Part shown: positions 4,881 through 5,596 of the stretch, piece after piece
Layout of the letters: each line of letters opens with the position of its first letter
How positions within the stretch are numbered: position 1 is the first letter of the stretch
NCBI GenBank assembly: GCA_005884305.1
Contig: VAYL01000178.1
Location: forward strand, 1,958-7,553
Direction: 5' to 3'
Source: Actinomycetota bacterium
GTDB taxonomy: Bacteria > Actinomycetota > Thermoleophilia > Solirubrobacterales > 70-9
Length of the DNA: 5,596 nt
Position numbers and translations under genes: made by a program
The notes under the pieces: model-generated
The model's database searches: none
What the model was told of the DNA's origin: nothing
The model's input: only the letters and a program-made list of their open reading frames with translations

Positions 4881-5596
4881 TCACACCGGGGCCGGTTGAT
4901 CGAGGGCACCGGCGAGCTCGGACCGGGAGCCGATTTCGAGCTTCTGGTACGCGTGGGTGAGGTGCGTCTCGACCGTTCTCAGGCTGACGAATAGCGTCTG
5001 GGCAATCTCCCGGTTCGTCATTCCTCGTGCCGCCATCTGAACGATGCGAAGTTCGCTTCCAGTCAGTGCCTCAGGACCGGCGATCCGCTCTCGTCGCGGG
5101 CGGGCACCGGCCAGCGCAAGCTCCTCCCGCGCGCGGCGGACCAGGGCCAGCGCGCCGCAGCGGTCGGCCAGGTCCATAGCCGAGCGAAGCGTCTCGCGGG
5201 CGTCGCGGCGCCGTTTGGTCCGTCGCAGCGTCGCGCCCAAGTCGCAGAGCGCCCGAGCTTGTTCAAGCCGGGCCGGCGAATCCTTCAGTACCTCGACCGC
5301 GTCGCCGAGGACCTCGAGCTGCTTTGGAGACTCCTCAGCCAATCCTGCGGCCCGGAGCGCGATCCCGATGGCACGCGGGGCCCCGAAGGCTCGCGCGAGC
5401 TCGACCTCCTGCCACGCTAGCTCGAGCGCCTGGGAGCGCTCGCCCATCATCGTGAGGGCGACCGCGGCGCTCGAGCGCCAGGGCGCAGCGGACGGGCTCT
5501 CGAGGCCCCAGGGCTCGAGCCGCCGACCCGTTTCGAGCAGATCGCTCAAGCCCTCGCGCACCGCTCCCCGCGCGACCCGAAGCTGGCCACGAGCGA
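4881..5596 (-). CDS. LuxR-family (LAL/MalT-like) transcriptional regulator, C-terminal part
   Basis: The C-terminal part of a large ATP-dependent regulator; the frame stays open to the right edge (11 complete codons before the GTG at 5561, reading ARGQLRVARGA). The GTG is therefore internal and the true start, with any N-terminal P-loop ATPase domain, lies outside the window. Counting from that codon, residues 1-150 are helical TPR-like repeats rich in Ala, Leu and Arg (WQEVELARAFGAPRAIGIALR, 50-70, is typical of actinobacterial LAL proteins). The LuxR/GerE helix-turn-helix spans about 166-221: LTGSELRIVQMAARG, then MTNREIA and the recognition helix SLRTVETHL (193-201), then KLEIGSRSEL. The key Glu170, Gly180, Thr197-Val198, His200 and Lys207 are all present. 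Such proteins bind DNA when an inducer and ATP drive oligomerisation; the inducer cannot be told from this part. It ends in TGA at 4881-4883, 607 bp before the same-strand desaturase, so co-transcription is unlikely. Confidence 0.92.
   Translation of the reverse strand, partial: ARGQLRVARGAVREGLSDLLETGRRLEPWGLESPSAAPWRSSAAVALTMMGERSQALELAWQEVELARAFGAPRAIGIALRAAGLAEESPKQLEVLGDAVEVLKDSPARLEQARALCDLGATLRRTKRRRDARETLRSAMDLADRCGALALVRRAREELALAGARPRRERIAGPEALTGSELRIVQMAARGMTNREIAQTLFVSLRTVETHLTHAYQKLEIGSRSELAGALDQPAPV

Noticed and set aside
5561..5561. GTG as the start of the LuxR-type gene
   Set aside because: The frame is open upstream to the window edge and the upstream residues fit the LAL family, so the gene is cut by the window and does not begin there.

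Overview
The window is GC-rich DNA with tightly packed genes, a GTG start, 1-2 nt gene junctions and Ala/Arg/Gly-rich proteins. This suggests a high-GC actinobacterium. The protein flavour (an anchored LolA/RseB-like protein in front of an ABC exporter, a short acyl-CoA desaturase, a large LuxR-type regulator) fits Thermoleophilia/Solirubrobacterales-like organisms. That placement is inferred from remembered family resemblance, not from a search.

Layout. (1) Positions 32-3023, plus strand, hold a three-gene operon: an anchored or secreted LolA/RseB-like two-domain protein, an ABC transporter ATPase of the BcrA/lantibiotic-immunity type, and its six-helix ABC-2 type permease. The junctions are a 2-nt gap and a 1-nt TGATG overlap, so the three are almost surely co-transcribed and translationally coupled. 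(2) Positions 3024-3256 lie between convergent genes and hold a possible 37-codon basic ORF, a GC-rich hairpin that could terminate transcription in both directions, and two short repeat pairs. (3) Positions 3257-4273, minus strand, encode a membrane fatty-acid (acyl-CoA) desaturase with all three histidine boxes and the extra Asn/His ligands of the SCD1-type di-iron site. (4) Positions 4274-4880 (607 bp) contain no gene I can support. They do hold a striking direct-repeat/palindrome composite, a tandem 9-bp repeat, a strong hairpin, and protein-like fragments in two minus-strand frames that may be gene decay. (5) Positions 4881-5596, minus strand, are the C-terminal part of a large LuxR-family (LAL/MalT-like) regulator that runs off the right edge.

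How the genes may work together. The operon probably makes an export or immunity ABC complex plus an extracytoplasmic lipid- or lipoprotein-binding (or stress-sensing) partner. The desaturase changes membrane lipid unsaturation. Both concern the cell envelope, but they are convergent and separately transcribed, so a functional link is only a guess. No mobile element, CRISPR array, tRNA or rRNA was seen. I found no clearly new system. The least explained items are the LolA/RseB-like plus E-loop ABC operon and the repeat-rich 607-bp gap.
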